Shown here: in pieces, positions 52,420 through 60,869 of the stretch
How the letters are laid out: each line of letters starts with the position of its first letter
Numbering within the stretch: position 1 is the first letter of the stretch
Assembly: GCF_004354015.1 (NCBI RefSeq)
Contig: NZ_SMRU01000013.1
Coordinates: forward strand, 62,001 to 126,000
Length of the DNA stretch: 64,000 nt
Reading direction: 5' to 3'
DNA from: Arthrobacter terricola
GTDB taxonomy: Bacteria; Actinomycetota; Actinomycetes; Actinomycetales; Micrococcaceae
Position numbers and translations under genes: made by a program
Notes under the pieces: generated by a model
Told to the model about the DNA's origin: nothing
Database searches by the model: none
The model's input: only the letters and a program-made list of their open reading frames with translations

Positions 52420-53889
52420 TCAGCCGTTGGAAGGGATGTTTGCGATTACTTGGCGAATGCCCCGAATGGTCCTCACACTCTTGGCTCTCCGACGCCAGTC
52501 ATCCTGGTCGCGGAAAGGGTGCTTCATTGGCTTGGTCGCCGGATCCGAAACAAACCTCTGGTTCCGCTTCTCCACCCAAGCAGCCAGGAGTGAGATCCCC
52601 ACAGAGCAAACCGGATACAGCACCTGGGCCAAAACAAGCGAACTGAAACCCGTTAGCTCGAGCACCGGCTGCTGGACGAGAAGGGCAAAAACGCCTGCCG
52701 CGATAAATGCAGCGACTTTGAGTTGGGAGAACATTCGAACGCGGCGCTGCGCCAATTCGATGAGGTCACTGCGGTGTTCGTGTTCGGCAGCCCGGGCCCA
52801 CGTTTGAAATGCCGCGGCTTCCGCCCTTGCTCGATGCAGATCAGCCAAGCTCGGATAACGAGGGGCAGGCGGCTCGTTGATGGGGGTCGGCGCATTGGCC
52901 GGGGCGGAAACTCTGGCAGAGGTCGGCGCGGGCGAGCGCCCAGTCGAAGCTCGTTCGTTGATTCGTTTGGACTCGATGTAGTGGCGCTTGTCGAGTTCCC
53001 GTTTGATTGCTTCTCCAGCGGCCGTTGGCGTCACGAAGGAGAAACTCGCTGCTCGATCGGCCATGGAGACGTCCGGTTCATGACCAATAGCGGTTGCGAC
53101 GGGCACCGGAGAGCGGTTGATTGCAAGAGCTATTTCGGGTTGATCGAAGACCCTCAATTTGCTCCAGTGCCCGCCACCCCTAACGATGAGGATAAGGTCG
53201 TAGCCCTTCGAAATGATCTCAGCGAGCTTCGCTTGGAACATCTCGGGTGCTGCCTGGCTGGCCCAGCGAAATGGCTGGTAGTCGATTGCCAGGTATTCCT
53301 TTTGTTCGGACTTCTGAACCCGGCTTTTGAAGTCAGCCAAGCCGCGGCTATCGTCCGGCGCGATTACCAGCAATCGTTTGAGTTGTTTGGGGAATCTGGG
53401 CCTTTGGTAGTCATTACAGTGAATATCTCGTCGAGAGGTCCTGGCCGACGGGACGCCCGCTACGCGAAGTGCGTCAATGGTGTGTTCATCTTGGCGATGA
53501 AGTTCTCCCGAGAGGGTGAAATTCTCTGAGATTTTGGTGACGTCCAGGATGACGGTGCCGTCGTCGGTCAACTGAGTCTCGCCTTGGATCTCAAGCTTCA
53601 TGCCTTCTCGCATGGCAGCGGCCAAGGACACCTCTTGACGGCGAAGGTAGTTGGCGATGTTGTAGACATTCTCGCCGCTAATCCGACACTCGAGCACATC
53701 TAGCGTTCTCCCGTTGAGCGTTGCTAGGTCGAAACGCCAATTGCGCCCGAGACGCCTCGGGGACCTGCATTCTCCGCCAATCGTCTTCAGGACCACGGGA
53801 AAAGCCTCCCGAACTGTCCTTACCGCGGTGCTGACCGACTCGAGGTCACCCGAAAACCGCCTTCTGCCTCGTGAATTTTGTTCCTTCAT
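52420..53889 (-). CDS. ExoVII large-subunit-like protein with two C-terminal membrane helices
   Basis: 489 residues from ATG 53889, preceded by ATTGGGGGAGAAGA. Residues 30-130 form an OB-fold-like domain (FPVVLKTIGGECRSPRRLGR, NVYNIANYLRRQEVSLAA). The catalytic domain follows, with IVRGGGHWSKL (237-245), PVPVATAIGHEPDVSMAD (261-278) and TPTAAGEAI (288-296), the same motifs as XseA. The long coiled coil that XseA uses to bind XseB is missing: after a Pro/Ala linker come a helix (RAAEHEHRSDLIELAQRRVR) and two TM helices (393-409 and 417-437). XseA cuts single-stranded DNA; this variant would act at the membrane without XseB. No xseB is nearby. Confidence 0.7.
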   Translation of the reverse strand: MKEQNSRGRRRFSGDLESVSTAVRTVREAFPVVLKTIGGECRSPRRLGRNWRFDLATLNGRTLDVLECRISGENVYNIANYLRRQEVSLAAAMREGMKLEIQGETQLTDDGTVILDVTKISENFTLSGELHRQDEHTIDALRVAGVPSARTSRRDIHCNDYQRPRFPKQLKRLLVIAPDDSRGLADFKSRVQKSEQKEYLAIDYQPFRWASQAAPEMFQAKLAEIISKGYDLILIVRGGGHWSKLRVFDQPEIALAINRSPVPVATAIGHEPDVSMADRAASFSFVTPTAAGEAIKRELDKRHYIESKRINERASTGRSPAPTSARVSAPANAPTPINEPPAPRYPSLADLHRARAEAAAFQTWARAAEHEHRSDLIELAQRRVRMFSQLKVAAFIAAGVFALLVQQPVLELTGFSSLVLAQVLYPVCSVGISLLAAWVEKRNQRFVSDPATKPMKHPFRDQDDWRRRAKSVRTIRGIRQVIANIPSNG

Positions 53890-53955
53890 TCTTCTCCCCC
53901 AATTTTCAGTTTGCGTAGGTATTTCAAACTTGCCGGTCAGCATAGCCTCGACCCC

Positions 53956-54486
53956 CGTTCTGGAGGCAGTTATGGGCATAGTTGCGCGTGACCGAGCGCC
54001 ACACGCTCACAGTCTGCGCCGGGGAAGCGAACTCACACGATCCTTCCAGCGATCCTGGCCAATCTCCGGCTATCCGTCATACAAACACGACGGACCATCA
54101 TTGGGATTCCTATCGGTCCACACCGGGTTCTCAAGTGCGCGCGGAGCGAGCTTCCAAATCACTGCCGTCCCGGACTTCCCGCCCGGCTCCCGTGGTGGAC
54201 ACTGCAATTGACCCGGGAGACACTTGATATCAATATGCTCCCCGACCTGACACTGCAAAACCGGTTTGTACCGAAACGGGTCAACGCTCACATGGCCGAC
54301 AGGGGCGACAATCAAATCGCCTGACGCCGGGTCAGGAATCCACTGCGATGACCCAACGTTGACACCGCTTTCTTCCATTCCAAGGTCGAGCGACGGCGCC
54401 GATTGTTTCGCGTGCAGCACACCGGGGAACCCGACCAACAGCGAGACGGACAACAACCCAACAGACAGATTTCCTAGACTGCGCAT
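53956..54486 (-). pseudogene. Truncated paralogue of the PKD-like secreted protein
   Basis: From ATG 54486 it reads as a 138-residue protein with signal peptide (LLSVSLLVGFPGVLHA) and QCPPREPGGKSGTAVIWKLA, and stops at 54070 just after SCLYD. Beyond the stop, DNA similarity to 55193-56137 continues for about 30 bp, jumps over about 370 bp, and resumes at TTCGCTTCCCCGG (SVWRSVTRNYA) to about 53956. So a deletion near 54034 removed the PKD-like part, and the stop arose close by. The short product may still be secreted. It starts 2 bp after the DUF6318 stop. Confidence 0.75.
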
Positions 54487-54488
54487 CG

Positions 54489-55130
54489 CTAGGAGATCAA
54501 TCCGAAGTCAATGAGCGTCCAGCCATTAGCACCGAACGCGGCTACCACTAGCATCGCCCTATTTGAAGCGTTGGTTGGATCTTGGAATAGACTTCCATCC
54601 GCTCTGCGAACCTCGATCAATTGTTGGATTGTCTGAACCTTTACCTGCGAAGACTTACCCACTTCAAGCTTTCCTTCCGCGACCGGCGTCTCGATACGTC
54701 CACCGACGATCCATTTACTGTCAGCCCAAGCGGCTGTTAGGACGGTTTCCAAATTGGTACAAAGGCCGCAATCCGGAGCCGACATCCTCTGGACATCAGT
54801 AAGGTCCCCCGTCTCATATGCATACGAAAGTGTTTGGAACCAATACATCGCAAATGCCTCCAAGCCTTCCTCGGTATTCGCCTTCGCGGCCTCGGGTAGC
54901 ACTGGAACGGGCACGTTCTGGGCTTTCCTCATGGATGTCGCGGGCTTGTAAACGGGAGTTGTTGCCGGTGTTGGCCTGACTGTGGCAGTGGCAGAAGCAC
55001 GCGGTGACACCAAACCATCCGGATCAGCTTGCGGTCCCGGACCACATCCGACAAGGGCCACCACAGATGCCGCAAGGGCTACGCCAAGAAACAACCGAGC
55101 CGTCAATGACTCGGACACTAGTGAACTCAT
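54489..55130 (-). CDS. DUF6318 lipoprotein (cassette copy 2)
   Basis: 213 residues from ATG 55130, ten bases after GGGGGAATC; this start matches the paralogue at 56140-56778. Lipoprotein signal (FLGVALAASVVALVGC), a Pro/Thr-rich stalk, and a C-terminal NTF2-like DUF6318 domain: PEAAKANTEEGLEAFAMYWF, LSYAYETGDLTDVQRMSAPD, CGLC, then VGGRIETPVAEGKLE and NGWTLIDFGLIS. DUF6318 function is unknown. The following truncated PKD-like gene begins 2 bp after the stop, the same spacing as in copy 1. Confidence 0.8.
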   Translation of the reverse strand: MSSLVSESLTARLFLGVALAASVVALVGCGPGPQADPDGLVSPRASATATVRPTPATTPVYKPATSMRKAQNVPVPVLPEAAKANTEEGLEAFAMYWFQTLSYAYETGDLTDVQRMSAPDCGLCTNLETVLTAAWADSKWIVGGRIETPVAEGKLEVGKSSQVKVQTIQQLIEVRRADGSLFQDPTNASNRAMLVVAAFGANGWTLIDFGLIS

Positions 55131-55192
55131 GTTTTTGATTCCCCCAATATTGTTTTTCAAATGTGAACTATCTGAGCTGCGCGCCCACCGCT

Positions 55193-56137
55193 CTATTTCG
55201 AGGGCACGCCTGGGCAGCCTTCGCCCTGCGGGTTCTGGAGGCAGTTATCGGCATAGTTGCGCGTGACCGAGCGCCACACACTCACAGTCTGCGCCGGGGA
55301 AGCGAACTCCCCCGTGCCCGGAATCGGCAAATCCGGGCCACCATTCACCGAATACGTGCCACGAAACATCGTCGAGACCGACACCTGGAAATCACCGGTC
55401 TGCTTATACACATGGCTCGTACGCGTCTGCTCACCCCACCGCTCCTCCGGCAACGGGCCACCGGCAAACATCGTCGGCCCCAAACCACCGCCGTCCCCAT
55501 ACCCGTACGTGTAATCGGTCGGGGTCGCCACCACCCGCACCTTCTGCCCGAAGATCACCACATCGAACCGCTGCTCCACCGCATCGGCAAACACGTTCGT
55601 CTCGGCACCCCTGAGCGTGTGCGGACTCGGCTGGATACCCAGAACGGCCGGCTTGATCGGCAGAGTCCGGAAATCCGACAGAATCCTCCCGGCGAGCCTG
55701 GCCAACAGATCCTCCGGCTTTTGGTCGTACAAGCACGACGGACCATCATTGGGTGACTTCCAATCGGTCCAGGTCGGATTCTCCAGGGCGCGCGGAGCGA
55801 CCTTCCAGATCACCGCCGAACCGGGCTTCCCGCCCGGCTCCCGCGGCGGACACTGCAACTGACCCGGAAGACACTTCTTATCCAAGTCGTCCCCGACCTG
55901 ACACTGCAAAACCGGTTTGTACTGGTTCGGGTCGTCACTGACCTCGCCGGCCAGCACGGGTACCATTTCGCCGGACTGAGGGTCACGGACCCACTTCGAT
56001 GACCCAACACCGACGCCACCTCGTTTCAGGCCAACGTCTACCGGCGACGGCGAATCATTCGCGTGCGCCGCGCTGGCAAGCCCGACCAGCAGCGAAACGG
56101 ACAACAACCCAACCGAAAGGGCTCCGAGATTGCGCAT
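55193..56137 (-). CDS. Secreted PKD-like protein (cassette copy 1, intact)
   Basis: 314 residues from ATG 56137, 2 bp after the DUF6318 stop. A signal peptide (LSVGLLSVSLLVGLASAAHA) is followed by a Cys-containing domain (LQCQVGDDLDKKCLPGQLQC) and a PKD-like beta domain from about residue 200 (VVATPTDYTYGYGDGGG, SHVYKQTGDFQVSVSTMFRG). It probably works outside the cell with the DUF6318 lipoprotein. The related gene at 53956-54486 has lost this PKD-like part. Confidence 0.75.
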   Translation of the reverse strand: MRNLGALSVGLLSVSLLVGLASAAHANDSPSPVDVGLKRGGVGVGSSKWVRDPQSGEMVPVLAGEVSDDPNQYKPVLQCQVGDDLDKKCLPGQLQCPPREPGGKPGSAVIWKVAPRALENPTWTDWKSPNDGPSCLYDQKPEDLLARLAGRILSDFRTLPIKPAVLGIQPSPHTLRGAETNVFADAVEQRFDVVIFGQKVRVVATPTDYTYGYGDGGGLGPTMFAGGPLPEERWGEQTRTSHVYKQTGDFQVSVSTMFRGTYSVNGGPDLPIPGTGEFASPAQTVSVWRSVTRNYADNCLQNPQGEGCPGVPSK

Positions 56138-56139
56138 TG

Positions 56140-56778
56140 CTAGTAAACCAATCCGAAGTCAATGAGTGTCCAACCATTTGGACCGAAGGCGGCTACCACT
56201 AGCATCGCCATATTTGAAGCTTCTGTTGGTTCTTGGAATAGGCTTCCGTCCGCACTGCGGATCTCGATCAATTGTTGGATTGCCTGAACCGTCACCTGCG
56301 AAGACTTACCCTCTTCAGTTTTCCCTTCCACTAGCGGCGTCTCAATACGCCCGCCGACGATCCATTTGCCGTCAGACCAAGCGGCGGCGATGGCTTTTTC
56401 CTGGTTTGCACAAAGGCCGCAGTTCGGACCCGACAGCCTCTGGACATCGGTGAGGTCCCCCGTCTCGTAGGCGTACGAAAGCACCTGGTACCAATACCGG
56501 GCAAACGCCTCCAGCCCTTCTTTGCTATTCGCCTTCGCAGCCTCCGGCAGCACCGGAACCGGTACGTTCTCCGCCCTGCCGGTGGAAGTCGCAGGCTTGT
56601 AGGCGGCAACTGGAGTCGGCGTCGGCGTGGCCGTGACACTGGGCGAAGCACTCGAACGTCCGGTCTGCGACGCTTCGGGTGGGTCGCCCGGAGCACAGCC
56701 AGTGAGACCCAACATCACCCCGACCACAGCAATGGCAAAGAACCGGGCGCGAAAAGAAATGGACGTGCTTGAATTCAT
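56140..56778 (-). CDS. DUF6318 lipoprotein (cassette copy 1)
   Basis: 212 residues from ATG 56778, with GGGGGATAGC upstream. Lipoprotein signal (FFAIAVVGVMLGLTGC), a Thr/Pro-rich linker, then the DUF6318 domain: PVPVLPEAAKANSKEGLEAF, YQVLSYAYETGDLTDVQRLS, PNCGLC, and VVAAFGPNGWTLIDFGLVY. It is highly similar to the lipoprotein at 54489-55130 from the YKPATS motif to the end. The intact PKD-like gene follows at once. Function unknown. Confidence 0.8.
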   Translation of the reverse strand: MNSSTSISFRARFFAIAVVGVMLGLTGCAPGDPPEASQTGRSSASPSVTATPTPTPVAAYKPATSTGRAENVPVPVLPEAAKANSKEGLEAFARYWYQVLSYAYETGDLTDVQRLSGPNCGLCANQEKAIAAAWSDGKWIVGGRIETPLVEGKTEEGKSSQVTVQAIQQLIEIRSADGSLFQEPTEASNMAMLVVAAFGPNGWTLIDFGLVY

Positions 56779-56965
56779 GGCTGCTATCCCCCAATAGTGT
56801 TGTGCCTGAGCATCAGGGTAGCTGAAGTTCCGGGTAGGCGTCGAAAGTTATCCACAGGCCCAAGATGACACTGGTCGCCTGGCCTCGTATCCCCACGCCC
56901 GAACACGCCGACGCCCGGGCTGTTCTTTGCCGTGCACGAAACCCCGGAAGGGCCCACCCACGACG

Positions 56966-57244
56966 CTAGTCCGCGCGGCGTCCGCGTCCTCCGCGAGCGT
57001 TGACGAAGTCCGTCGCATCGTTCACGGTAGGCGCATCCGGGTAGATGCTTCGAGTCTCCGCGCGTTGGTTTTTGGTACGAATCCAGTCGCCGGGATGCAA
57101 CTTCGGAACAATTTTCGCGATAGCCAAAGCGCCATACATCAGAGTGTTGATCGCCACAAAAGTAGCCAAAATGGCGAACCAATCAGAATGCAGGATTCCC
57201 TCTGGGAACAAGAGACCGGTGGGGACGGCTGTTGAAATCGCCAT
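56966..57244 (-). CDS. Small membrane protein coupled to the glycosyltransferase gene
   Basis: 92 residues from ATG 57244, 2 bp after the GT2 stop, which suggests translational coupling. One long hydrophobic helix (WFAILATFVAINTLMYGALAIAK) follows a short N-terminus with GLLFPEGILHSDW, and a basic C-terminus ends FVNARGGRGRRAD. No domain is recognised; it may be an accessory subunit of the glycosyltransferase. Confidence 0.7.
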   Translation of the reverse strand: MAISTAVPTGLLFPEGILHSDWFAILATFVAINTLMYGALAIAKIVPKLHPGDWIRTKNQRAETRSIYPDAPTVNDATDFVNARGGRGRRAD

Positions 57245-57246
57245 GG

Positions 57247-58680
57247 CTATTTTGTCTTCCCGGCCTCTGCGCTTTGTGAATGGTTAAGATGCTTCCACTT
57301 GGCTTGCTTGCCCAAGGAGATATCAATGATTCCCTTGACATAAACCACATTCAGGAACATGTCGAAGAACAATTCAGGAAAGAGCGTGGCGGCCAGGATA
57401 CGGGCACGCCAGCCACCCCTCCACGCGGTGACCACGCGTTCCAGCGAGAAAACGACGCCGATTCCCAACCAAAACGGAAACCACACCCAAGTATCCAAAG
57501 ACAGGACCATCATGAGGATGAGCAATAGATAAGCGCTGAGCGCAATGACCCCGTAACCGATGCCAAACTGCTGAGCCCAGTAGCGGATGGTTTGGGGCGT
57601 CGCGCCGTAAGCGCCAAGGTTTTCGAGGGCTCCCCGCTGCCAGCGAAGGCGCTGCGCCCACAAAGTGCGGAAATTCGGCATCAATTCCGTTACCACTGTG
57701 CATTCCATGGGCGAGATCATGAGACCACCCAGGGACTTCAACGCAATGGTCAATTCGTTGTCCTCGGTCAACGACGCCGTGTCATAGACATCTCCGTTGA
57801 TTCCCGGAATGGACGTGCCGCGACTCTGTGCCACTGTGCGCAGGGCGCGTGGTCGGAAGATCGAGGCCGTGCCGGTGAGGACAAAAACGCGCCCACGCCT
57901 GCGGCCGATGTCGCGGGAGTAGCGTATGTATTCGTTGCGCTGGAACTGGCCGATCATGCCGTGGCCTTCTTCGCCGTAGAAGAGTCCGCCGACTGCCATC
58001 AATGCCCTGTCATTCGTCAGCCTGGATACCGCCACTTCCAGGAAACCGTCGTCGAGGCGGGTGTCAGCGTCCATGACCATTACGACGTCGTTATCCCCTT
58101 GGCCGGGCAGCAGCCACTTGAGCGCCTGGTTCAGGGCTCCGGCCTTCTTCTTCGTATTGTTTACGGATTCAAAGACCTCGACACCTGCTTTTCGGGCGAG
58201 GGTTACAGTCGAATCCGTGCAATTGTCGGCCACGACAATGATCCGGTCCGGAGGATGCGACTGAGCCATAAGCGATGCAATTGTGGACGGCAGTGAAACT
58301 TCCTCGTTGTGCGCAGGAATCAACACAGTGACCGAAACCGGCCCTGCGTATACTCCACGGGTCTCCGCCATGACAATCTTCGGGGCCAAGGGAGTCTGGG
58401 GATTTGCTGAGCGTCGGGACCTGTTGGCAATTCGGCGTTCCAACAATGCCACTCCTGCGGACAACAAAAGCGCAAAAGCGATGGCGGTGAGGATCACCCT
58501 CGGCTCTGGTGCCTCCGAGTCGTACAGAACCTTCCAAACACCGAGGACGATGCCTTCAGCGCGCGACTCAACCGCGGAATTTCCGGTCGACGCAATAGCG
58601 AACCATAATAGTGCGGCTGCACCTCCCACAGTGACCGCGATGACAATGCCCACCATGCGCTGAAACAGCCCTCGACCCAT
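57247..58680 (-). CDS. Membrane family-2 glycosyltransferase
   Basis: About 477 residues from ATG 58680 (a longer frame to 58902 runs over the divergent promoter). Two N-terminal TM helices, a GT2 catalytic domain with VLIPAHNEEVSLPSTIASLM, VMVMDADTRL, SLTEDNELTIAL and QRLRWQRGALENLG, then about four TM helices. The DAD, TED and QxxRW motifs are those of processive beta-glycosyltransferases (cellulose, chitin, poly-GlcNAc or hyaluronan synthases). It probably builds a surface polysaccharide; the sugar cannot be read. TAGCAT lies 7 bp before the ATG, suggesting a leaderless mRNA. Confidence 0.85.
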   Translation of the reverse strand: MGRGLFQRMVGIVIAVTVGGAAALLWFAIASTGNSAVESRAEGIVLGVWKVLYDSEAPEPRVILTAIAFALLLSAGVALLERRIANRSRRSANPQTPLAPKIVMAETRGVYAGPVSVTVLIPAHNEEVSLPSTIASLMAQSHPPDRIIVVADNCTDSTVTLARKAGVEVFESVNNTKKKAGALNQALKWLLPGQGDNDVVMVMDADTRLDDGFLEVAVSRLTNDRALMAVGGLFYGEEGHGMIGQFQRNEYIRYSRDIGRRRGRVFVLTGTASIFRPRALRTVAQSRGTSIPGINGDVYDTASLTEDNELTIALKSLGGLMISPMECTVVTELMPNFRTLWAQRLRWQRGALENLGAYGATPQTIRYWAQQFGIGYGVIALSAYLLLILMMVLSLDTWVWFPFWLGIGVVFSLERVVTAWRGGWRARILAATLFPELFFDMFLNVVYVKGIIDISLGKQAKWKHLNHSQSAEAGKTK

Positions 58681-58789
58681 GGTCGAAATGCTAGCAACTA
58701 CCAAACTTGGAAAATAATCGCCGTAATGTACCGCCGGTGGCTTTTCAAACGCGGCGAACCTGGCAGGGGCGGCGTGCTTAGACTGGGGT

Positions 58790-59257
58790 ATGGGCGAGAG
58801 CCGGGACTTGCTGACGCCGGAGCAACGCAGCCGGAACATGTCCAAGATCCGGGGCAAGAACACCAAACCGGAGCTCTTGGTTCGCAAAATCCTGCACGCC
58901 AAGGGTTACCGATACAGGCTCCATGGGAACGCGGCGGGCGGGAAACTCCCCGGCAGTCCGGACTTGGTGTTTGCCAGCCGGCACAAGGTCATTTTCGTCA
59001 ACGGCTGCTTCTGGCATTTCCATGACTGCAAGGCCGGGCTGCATGCTCCCACGGCCAACGCGGATTTCTGGGAAGCCAAGCGGAACCGCACCCGGGAGCG
59101 GGACGCGGCCCAGCGCGAAAAGTTACAGGAATCGGGTTGGGCTGTACTCACTGTCTGGGAGTGCGAATTGCGGGACCGTTCGGCTTTGGAGGATCAGCTC
59201 ACACGGTTCCTCGACGGCGACCAAACAGGAAATAACTCAGAGGCCCAAAGAAATTGA
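58790..59257 (+). CDS. vsr: Very-short-patch-repair (Vsr) endonuclease
   Basis: 155 residues from ATG 58790. Vsr signatures in order: LLTPEQRSRNMSKIRGKNTK, GYRYRLHGNAAGGKLPGSPD, LVFASRHKVIFVNGCFWHFH with the zinc ligands C/H/C, and VLTVWECEL for the last zinc Cys. Vsr nicks at T:G mismatches made by deamination of 5-methylcytosine. No Dcm-type methylase is present in the window. It is divergent from the GT2 gene and convergent with, and overlapping by 59 bp, a small membrane-protein gene. Confidence 0.92.
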   Translation: MGESRDLLTPEQRSRNMSKIRGKNTKPELLVRKILHAKGYRYRLHGNAAGGKLPGSPDLVFASRHKVIFVNGCFWHFHDCKAGLHAPTANADFWEAKRNRTRERDAAQREKLQESGWAVLTVWECELRDRSALEDQLTRFLDGDQTGNNSEAQRN

Positions 59258-59432
59258 TGAAGCTCGCGGCCCGCCACAGGACCTTGCTCCCCCGAATGTC
59301 CGACGCCGGCGTCTTGGTAATGCTGCGTTGCGCGGCAATCAGCAGTGCTATTTGACCAGCGCCAACCACTGCCATTCCGAAGCGTTGCCCCGGGGTCATG
59401 TCCTTCCAGGATTTCTTCTTCTTGTTTCGCAT
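59199..59432 (-). CDS. Small PLDc_N-like membrane protein
   Basis: 77 residues from ATG 59432, preceded by GGAGG. A basic start (MRNKKKKSWKDMTPGQRFGM) leads to two hydrophobic helices (AVVGAGQIALLIAAQ and FINFFGPLSYFLFG) with the RG(S/R)..WR..SFINFFGPLSYF pattern of the phospholipase-D-nuclease N-terminal domain family. Function unknown. Its 3' end overlaps the vsr gene in antisense by 59 bp. Confidence 0.7.
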   Translation of the reverse strand: MRNKKKKSWKDMTPGQRFGMAVVGAGQIALLIAAQRSITKTPASDIRGSKVLWRAASFINFFGPLSYFLFGRRRGTV

Positions 59433-59465
59433 TGTGCCTCCATCTGCTGTGCCTGCTCCTTCAGG

Positions 59466-60869
59466 CTAGCCTGACGCCCCTCCCGAAGGAACCGCCAAAG
59501 CTTGCCTTACGACTTCTCCCCACGATTGCTGGACCAAATCGTCGACGGCGGCCAGGATGTCCGCGGGCGGCAAGGAGAGGTCGAGGGGGTACTCCACGAT
59601 ATCGATATCCGTGTTGAGGATCCGCCGCAGTTTCATCTCGCCCTTTCCGGCGTAGACGAGCCACGCCGTGGGCACCTGCAGCGCTGTGCAGTAGGCCAGC
59701 ATTTGATAGTGATCGGCGTTGAGCGAAGCTCCGGAATCCGTGGCTGCTTTGTATTTGGAGTCGTACACCACAACCGGCCTGCCACCAAGGAAATGGACTG
59801 CGTCGGGGCGCACTGTCAGCCGGTCGGAATCGCGAACTGCCTCGTTGAGCGTGGCGCCGTACTGAAGCCGCATTTCGCCGGGGTGCGCCCTCATGGCCTT
59901 GCGCATTGCGAGACCCACGAATTCCTTGAAAACACTGGACATGTCCACCACGAACGACGCTGTTTGCTGTCTCCCCTCCCCTGCCTCCGCGGAGGCATTG
60001 CGAAGGATGACCTCCGCAAGGCGAAGCACGGCATGGTAGCGGAGGTTCATCCGGCTGGCCCGCCACCGCGGAAGGGGCGCGCCGGACTGCAGCCGAGTGA
60101 CGGCGTCGAGCTTTCCCTTAAGCTGCCGCAGGCGGCTGAGGACATTGCTCCGCACGCCGGGGACCTTGCACATCCGCTCGAGGGCGGCCCGGAGGATGCG
60201 GTTTTCGGCAATGTCCTCGGTGAATTCGTCGTACGAGACTTCGAGCGGAACCAGCATGCCGGGACGGCGCGAAATCTGGTCCGAAATCCGAATCCGGCCC
60301 TTGACCGTCCGCAGCGACTCGTCCACCGTCAGGTACCCCTGCAGCGGACCACGGCTCAGTGCACGCTCGGCCAGTTGCGCAAGGGACTCCGCCAGGGCGC
60401 TCCACAAATCCTGGTGTTCGACGGCAGCCACCGAGTCTTCGCGGAAACCCTGGTCCCCCGCGTAGCTGAGCAGGAACAGGAGGCGACTGAGGCCCAACCG
60501 GTCTTTTGGCCGCACCTCGAACTGTACCGTGGGCGTGCGGACAGAACCGACCTTCCCGACGGGTTCGATCCTGTAAAGCCCCATTCCCATGGGCGAGGCT
60601 TTCGCGAGGCCGCTTGAGTTCAAGAGCGCGGCGGAATCCGGATCCAGCTTCTCCACGATGCCGCCGGAGAGCTCGTCCATCACGACGTGCCGGACGGCGG
60701 CCACGCCTGAAGCAGACGGCCGCGCGGCACCAAGAGCGGACGGCCGCGCCGCCGAAACCACGGACGAACGTGCCGGAGGCCGGGCCCCCGCGGACCTCCC
60801 CGACCCCGCAGCCTTCCCGATTTCCGGAGGACGCGATGGCCGCGGCGGAGCTGACTTAGCGCGTCGCAA
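59466..60869 (-). CDS. mcrC: McrC, nuclease subunit of a type IV restriction system
   Basis: 467 residues from TTG 60869, which overlaps the McrB stop by 14 bp; a later ATG at 60680 is possible, and the first 60 residues are a low-complexity Ala/Pro/Arg/Ser stretch (ARPSALGAARPSASG). The C-terminal PD-(D/E)xK core reads TVRPDAVHFLGGRPVVVYDS with KYK, matching the McrC active site; an AENRILRAALERM helix lies in the middle. McrC cuts DNA under control of the McrB GTPase when modified cytosines are recognised. Confidence 0.85.
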   Translation of the reverse strand: MRRAKSAPPRPSRPPEIGKAAGSGRSAGARPPARSSVVSAARPSALGAARPSASGVAAVRHVVMDELSGGIVEKLDPDSAALLNSSGLAKASPMGMGLYRIEPVGKVGSVRTPTVQFEVRPKDRLGLSRLLFLLSYAGDQGFREDSVAAVEHQDLWSALAESLAQLAERALSRGPLQGYLTVDESLRTVKGRIRISDQISRRPGMLVPLEVSYDEFTEDIAENRILRAALERMCKVPGVRSNVLSRLRQLKGKLDAVTRLQSGAPLPRWRASRMNLRYHAVLRLAEVILRNASAEAGEGRQQTASFVVDMSSVFKEFVGLAMRKAMRAHPGEMRLQYGATLNEAVRDSDRLTVRPDAVHFLGGRPVVVYDSKYKAATDSGASLNADHYQMLAYCTALQVPTAWLVYAGKGEMKLRRILNTDIDIVEYPLDLSLPPADILAAVDDLVQQSWGEVVRQALAVPSGGASG

